Assembly: GCA_036733345.1 (NCBI GenBank)
Contig: DAINAR010000042.1
Location: 1-25,432 of the forward strand
Source: JAFGMQ01 sp036733345
GTDB taxonomy: Bacteria; Desulfobacterota; DSM-4660; Desulfatiglandales; Desulfatiglandaceae
Length of the DNA: 25,432 nucleotides
Reading direction: 5' to 3'
Under the pieces are notes generated by a model. That model did not search any database and was not told where the DNA came from. It saw only the letters and a list, made by a program, of their open reading frames with translations. Position 1 is the stretch's first letter, and every line of letters starts with the position of its first letter. Both the position numbers and the translations under genes were made by a program. Below are positions 21,695-25,432 of this stretch, one piece after another.

Positions 21695-23632
21695 CTATAC
21701 CTGAATTTCAATCCAAAGATCTCCGCTGTTTGAGGGATCATATCCGCCCAGTGATATAACCCGCTCCTTGAAATGCTTCGATCTTATTGTTTCAAGGACA
21801 GTTTGTATATTCATCTGATCCAGCATTGAAGTAGGTATAACAATATCATATTGTTCCCGCTCCATAGGGATAAAATCTAAGTTTAATGCCTTTGCAGCTG
21901 CAAATATGCCCATACCGCAGTCCACACTTCCACTCAGGACATCCACCGCAACTGCCATGTGTGTGAATTCCTCATTTTTATATCCGGTGATTGATTCAGA
22001 TTTAATATCAAGTTTATTGAGCCTGTAGTCAAAAAGCAAACGTGTCCCTGATCCTGCCTGGCGGTTAACAAAAACGACATCATCTCTTGCCAGATCCTCT
22101 ATTCCACGAATATTTTTGGGATTGCCTTTAGCTATAATCAAGCCCTGGTCTCTCAGAACGAGGTTGAATATGCTGACAGTCATCCCTTTCAGATATTTCT
22201 TGATAAAAGAGATATTGTACTGGTCATTTTCGGTATCCAGCAGATGTGTGCCTGCGATATGACACATCCCTTTTCTAAGAGCCATAAGACCGCCCAGGCT
22301 GCCAACATTGCTTGATGAAATACGGATATTATGGCCTTTATGCCTTATTTCATCTGCCAGGATATCAATGGTAATATCATGACTGCCTATTACAACCACG
22401 GTGTTAAGAAGCTCTTCCTCGCTTACAAGCAGTTCCGCTTCAATTAATTCTTCCTGTGATATTCCTTCTGAAGTGGATGGGATTCTTATCAGGCCTTCTG
22501 CTTTTGTAAGTGTTGTTATGGAACCTGCCGCTCTTGAGAGCGGAGTGGCAACATAACCTGAGCCCACTTTACCAATATTAACTCTCAAAAATTCTTCCGT
22601 GCCGAGTTTTGACGGTATATCTCTTGTAGGCTGAACTTTAACTGATTCCCGCTTTGGAGCATAAGCACCCTGAAGACGAAAAAGAAGAGGTTTTACAAAT
22701 TGATCAAAGGAAAGTGTTGCAGAGACAGGATAGCCTGGATTGCCTATGATAGGCTTTCCCTTTATAATTCCAAGGATAGTCGGTTTTCCCGGCATCATGG
22801 CAACACCATGAACCAGCACTTCTCCCATCTCACTGATTATGTGTGCTGTGAAGTCCTTACTTCCAGCTGAGGAGCCTGCATTAATAATCACTACATCGAC
22901 TTCAGATTCAACAGCCTTTTTCAGGGTATTATGGATATCCTCTTCAACGTCAGGTACAATGTCATAAACAAAAGGTATACTGTTGCATTCCCGTACCAGT
23001 CCGGCAAGGATCACGGAATTATATTCAATTATACGCCTTTTTTTCAACTCTCCCGTTTCAACAATATGCTCATGATTTATAAGCTCAGAGCCTGTAGGAA
23101 TAATTGCTACTTTAGGTCTTAGGTGAACTCTGACGGAGAATATGCCGGCGCATATGAGCGCCCCCAGATCGAATGGCCGAATAAGATGGTTTTGAGGTAA
23201 AAGCAATTGAGAAGCTATTATGTCTTCACCAACCTTGCGAACATTCTGCCAGGGGTAAGCTGGAGACCTTATTTCCAGAAAATCATCATCCTTCTGGTGG
23301 ATTTTTTCCACCATTATTACAGAGTTAAACTCCTCGGGAAGGGGTTGGCCAGTATTTATCCAAACAGCATCAGTACCCAGCTTTAAAATCATGGGATTCC
23401 TCTCGGTCGTCCCATAGGTCTTTTCGGCCAGGACAGCAACGCCATCCATAGCCGCTGAATGGAAAGGTGGTGATGAAAGCTTGGCAAAAACCGGTTCAGC
23501 CGTAAAATAGCCTAAAGCTTCTTTTGTGCTAATCGTTTCAATCCCGGTCTTTCGATCAGGGTTAATTTTGTTGAAAAATATCTCTCTGGCCTCTTCAAGG
23601 CTCTTCATGGAAAGATATACTTGCCTTTTCAC
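21695..23632 (-). CDS. MoeA-type molybdopterin protein fused to PBP-like domain
   Basis: MoeA inserts molybdate (or tungstate) into adenylylated molybdopterin. Residues 1 to about 405 of this 645-residue protein form a complete MoeA unit: PPFHSAAMDGVAV (55-67), a NAGSSAGSKDFT motif near 251 (the GGSSxGxxD equivalent) and GKPTILG...GNPGYPVSA. Residues from about 410 to 640 form a type-2 periplasmic-binding-protein-like domain (PBP_like, PF12727 style), with VVVIGSHDITIDIL, SSNVGSLGGLMAL, FVNRQAGSGTRLLFDY and DVLSGSVDCGMGI. There is no signal peptide, so this domain acts in the cytoplasm and may bind the oxyanion or sense it. The start is GTG with GGAG seven bases upstream. It follows a plain MoeA gene by 72 bases. 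Confidence 0.9.
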   Translation of the reverse strand: MKRQVYLSMKSLEEAREIFFNKINPDRKTGIETISTKEALGYFTAEPVFAKLSSPPFHSAAMDGVAVLAEKTYGTTERNPMILKLGTDAVWINTGQPLPEEFNSVIMVEKIHQKDDDFLEIRSPAYPWQNVRKVGEDIIASQLLLPQNHLIRPFDLGALICAGIFSVRVHLRPKVAIIPTGSELINHEHIVETGELKKRRIIEYNSVILAGLVRECNSIPFVYDIVPDVEEDIHNTLKKAVESEVDVVIINAGSSAGSKDFTAHIISEMGEVLVHGVAMMPGKPTILGIIKGKPIIGNPGYPVSATLSFDQFVKPLLFRLQGAYAPKRESVKVQPTRDIPSKLGTEEFLRVNIGKVGSGYVATPLSRAAGSITTLTKAEGLIRIPSTSEGISQEELIEAELLVSEEELLNTVVVIGSHDITIDILADEIRHKGHNIRISSSNVGSLGGLMALRKGMCHIAGTHLLDTENDQYNISFIKKYLKGMTVSIFNLVLRDQGLIIAKGNPKNIRGIEDLARDDVVFVNRQAGSGTRLLFDYRLNKLDIKSESITGYKNEEFTHMAVAVDVLSGSVDCGMGIFAAAKALNLDFIPMEREQYDIVIPTSMLDQMNIQTVLETIRSKHFKERVISLGGYDPSNSGDLWIEIQV

Positions 23633-23704
23633 CAGTTGTCTCCATTTTTTACAGCCATATCCTTTATTCCTTATTAAAAAAATATAAAAGTCTGAGTTCC
23701 CTTA

Positions 23705-24943
23705 TCAAGCAGAAAACAGCAATACCTCAATCATCTGACCCTCATATAGCCCCTCCGTGTTCATATCAACTCTTACAAGGCCATCGGAATCCACAAGAGT
23801 AGAAATCAGCCCTGATTTCCCGAAGACAGGTTCTGCGATCAATACATTTCCTTTCTCGGTTAGTTTCACACGAATATAATCCTCTCTCCCGCTTGCGGAT
23901 TCTATATTTTGACTAATAATGGCATTGATTCGATACCTGGAAGCACTTGAAGAATCGGTATAACCTGAAAGTCTTAAAAGCAGATGCCTCAGGTAAACCT
24001 GCGCAACCACCATGGCTGAAGCCACATGCCCGGGAAGGCCTATTATCGGTTTGCTTTCTGATCTGCCGATAATAGTAGGTTTGCCGGGACTGATAGATAT
24101 TCCATGAACAAGCAATTCAAAATCATGAAGTGATTCAAAAACCTTTAAAGTCAGATCTCTTGTTCCAACCGAACTTCCTCCGGAAATCCAGATGCTATCT
24201 GCTTTTTCCATGACATTATCAATCATTTTTTTTAAAGCATTAAAATCATCACGGCAAATACCCGCATAAATGGGATCGGCTCCAAACATCTGACAAAATG
24301 CTCCAAGCGTATATCTATTAATATCTCTGACCTGGCCCACCCCGGGAGTCTCATTTATAGGAATAATCTCGTCTCCAGTAGAAATGATAGCAACCTTAGG
24401 TTTTGTAAACACCGATATATTAGAATATGCAAGCCCTGCAATTACCCCTAAATCCTGCGGACGTAATTTACAACCTTTTTTAAGAACAGTAGAACCTATT
24501 TTTAAATCATCCCCTGGTTGAATTACATTCTCAAGGGGTGCTATGGTGCGGCTTACCTCAATTGTTTTGTCATCAAGCAGGTGGCAGTATTCTACCATTA
24601 CTACTCCATTTGCACCTTCAGGCAGCATACCGCCAGTGGATATTTTTACCGCCTGTCCTTCAGCGAGAGTCATGCCTGGAGCCTGACCCATGAGTACTTC
24701 TCCAGCTAATTCAAGGATGCAGGGAAGACTTTCACTGGCACCAAATGTATTTTCAGCTTTTACGGCATAGCCATCCATTGAAGATCTGAAGAAATCCGGC
24801 AGATTTTCCTTAGCAATTATGTCCTGGCTCAGTATTCTGCCTAAAGCATTTTCAACTGGAATAATTTCTACACCGCAGGGAGTAAATTGATCGATTAATT
24901 TTAACACCTCTTCAGGCTTTTTAACTGTAAAGAAGGATTTCAT
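23705..24943 (-). CDS. moeA: Molybdopterin molybdenumtransferase MoeA
   Basis: This 412-residue cytoplasmic enzyme is a standard-length MoeA, which ligates the metal to molybdopterin. It shows the N-terminal DFFRSSMDGYAVKAE segment (50-64, with the conserved Asp57), the central WISGGSSVGTRDLTL motif near 250, PGKPTIIG and IIGLPGHVASAMV in the MogA-like domain, and the C-terminal beta domain ending in GLYEGQMIEVLLF. The ATG has no clear ribosome-binding site. It is the first gene of a nine-gene minus-strand series and sits directly upstream of a second MoeA with an added domain. Having two MoeA copies suggests separation by metal or by enzyme, as proposed for other organisms with paired MoeA, but the sequence does not show which. 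Confidence 0.93.
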   Translation of the reverse strand: MKSFFTVKKPEEVLKLIDQFTPCGVEIIPVENALGRILSQDIIAKENLPDFFRSSMDGYAVKAENTFGASESLPCILELAGEVLMGQAPGMTLAEGQAVKISTGGMLPEGANGVVMVEYCHLLDDKTIEVSRTIAPLENVIQPGDDLKIGSTVLKKGCKLRPQDLGVIAGLAYSNISVFTKPKVAIISTGDEIIPINETPGVGQVRDINRYTLGAFCQMFGADPIYAGICRDDFNALKKMIDNVMEKADSIWISGGSSVGTRDLTLKVFESLHDFELLVHGISISPGKPTIIGRSESKPIIGLPGHVASAMVVAQVYLRHLLLRLSGYTDSSSASRYRINAIISQNIESASGREDYIRVKLTEKGNVLIAEPVFGKSGLISTLVDSDGLVRVDMNTEGLYEGQMIEVLLFSA

Positions 24944-24976
24944 AATTGAATCTTATACTTTTTCTGTAAAAATAAG

Positions 24977-25007
24977 ATAATATTTTTTAAATAGATAAAT
25001 ATGTCAT
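24977..25007 (-). promoter_or_regulatory. Possible promoter for moeA operon
   Basis: On the minus strand ATGACA (25007-25002) and TATTAT (24982-24977) match five of six consensus positions each, but the spacer is 19 bases, longer than optimal. It would start transcription about 25-30 bases before moeA. Confidence 0.3.
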
Positions 25008-25167
25008 GAATACTTTTACGATTCAACAAAAAACATTTTCTTCAGGCACAGTATTTAGAGGATCCGGAAAAAATGCATTGAAAAAAGAGTTTGGCGTTAG
25101 GATTAATATGCGATGATAATTATGCTATGCAAACCTTTTATTGCTACGGCGATTAAAAACATCAACA

Positions 25168-25257
25168 GTCATGCCGGGCCTGATAAGCCTGCCCCGGATC
25201 ACGATCCGGAGTTATCTGCTCGAAATCAGTGTAGATTCCGATTTTCACCGGGATGAC
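25168..25257. repeat. Palindromic intergenic repeat, GTCAT...ATGAC type
   Basis: This copy begins with GTCAT and ends with ATGAC like the one at 244-357 and is in the same orientation. It shares tgataagcctgccccgga and the following cgatccgg with it. CCGGAT and ATCCGG around cacg form an inner hairpin. The middle part has diverged. Confidence 0.7.
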
Positions 25258-25354
25258 GGAAAATGGTGCTTTTCGAATTTTTGTAAGTTCATCAAATATC
25301 TATCAGTTAAATATCATTATGCAATTCATTAATAAATCGGGATAGAGGGTGTCG

Positions 25355-25395
25355 AAAAAAGCGCCGCTTATATCAAAATGATACAGAGCGGCGCC
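25355..25395 (-). terminator. Intrinsic terminator for a gene beyond the right edge
   Basis: Read on the minus strand, GCGCCGCT (25394-25387) pairs perfectly with AGCGGCGC (25368-25361), an inner TATCA/TGATA stem extends it, and six T follow immediately (25360-25355). It would end a minus-strand transcript entering from the right and so separate that gene from moeA. Confidence 0.8.
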
Positions 25396-25432
25396 AATTA
25401 CTCTTTAGTATGTGCTTGCCAGGAAAGCTTTA

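Larger units (their letters stand above)
24944..25432. other. Gene-free right region
   Basis: No gene is supported here. It contains a possible moeA promoter, one copy of the dispersed palindromic repeat (25168-25257) and a minus-strand terminator (25355-25395). The rest is AT-rich with no recognisable motif. The open frame at 25141-25332 is a by-product of the repeat. Confidence 0.7.

Noticed and set aside
25141..25332. 63-residue plus-strand frame near the right end
   Set aside because: Most of it is the palindromic repeat and the rest has no coding character.

Overview
The window looks like chromosomal DNA of a moderately AT-rich Gram-negative bacterium, most likely a Desulfobacterota ('deltaproteobacterial') relative. 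This rests on the queA-tgt-yajC-secD-secF order, a complete Tol-Pal set (outer-membrane machinery), two MoeA-type proteins of which one carries a C-terminal binding-protein-like domain, and an enlarged SecF that I recall from sulfate-reducer lineages. The lineage is an inference from protein style; no rRNA, tRNA, CRISPR array, transposase or phage gene was seen.

Layout. 1-1058 has no credible gene. It holds two adjacent tandem-repeat blocks (19-bp and 24-bp units), two copies of a GTCAT...ATGAC palindromic intergenic repeat, and a near-consensus sigma-70 promoter that runs into a strong intrinsic terminator only about 70 nt later (candidate small RNA or attenuated leader). 1059-6350 (+) is the queuosine/Sec-accessory operon queA, tgt, yajC, secD, secF. 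6612-10339 (+) has a membrane-anchored TPR protein, an overlapping MutT-type Nudix hydrolase, and a DUF898-TPR fusion membrane protein. 10368-11808 (-) has an IHF/HU-family protein with an insertion and a secreted, C-terminally anchored peptidase-MA-like metallopeptidase. 11934-14187 is a mixed block: a NamZ/DUF1343 protein (+), a 56-residue excisionase-type HTH protein (-) and a staphylococcal-nuclease-like protein with a C-terminal metal-binding module (+). 14362-24943 is a long minus-strand block, in transcription order moeA, moeA-PBP fusion, tolQ, tolR, tolA, tolB, pal, cpoB, clc. 24944-25432 is non-coding and holds another copy of the palindromic repeat plus a minus-strand terminator for a gene beyond the right edge.

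How the genes work together. QueA and Tgt act in tRNA queuosine modification; YajC-SecD-SecF assist SecYEG export using the proton or sodium motive force. TolQ-R-A energise the inner membrane and, with TolB, Pal and CpoB, link it to peptidoglycan and the outer membrane during constriction; NamZ (muropeptide sugar cleavage) fits the same envelope theme loosely. The MoeA pair inserts metal into molybdopterin. Most of the window is housekeeping. The points most worth following are the short promoter-terminator unit at 726-827, the MoeA-PBP fusion beside a plain MoeA, the four-repeat DUF898-TPR protein, the CLC protein with non-canonical ion-pathway residues, and the lineage-type insertions in SecF, TolQ and the IHF-like protein.
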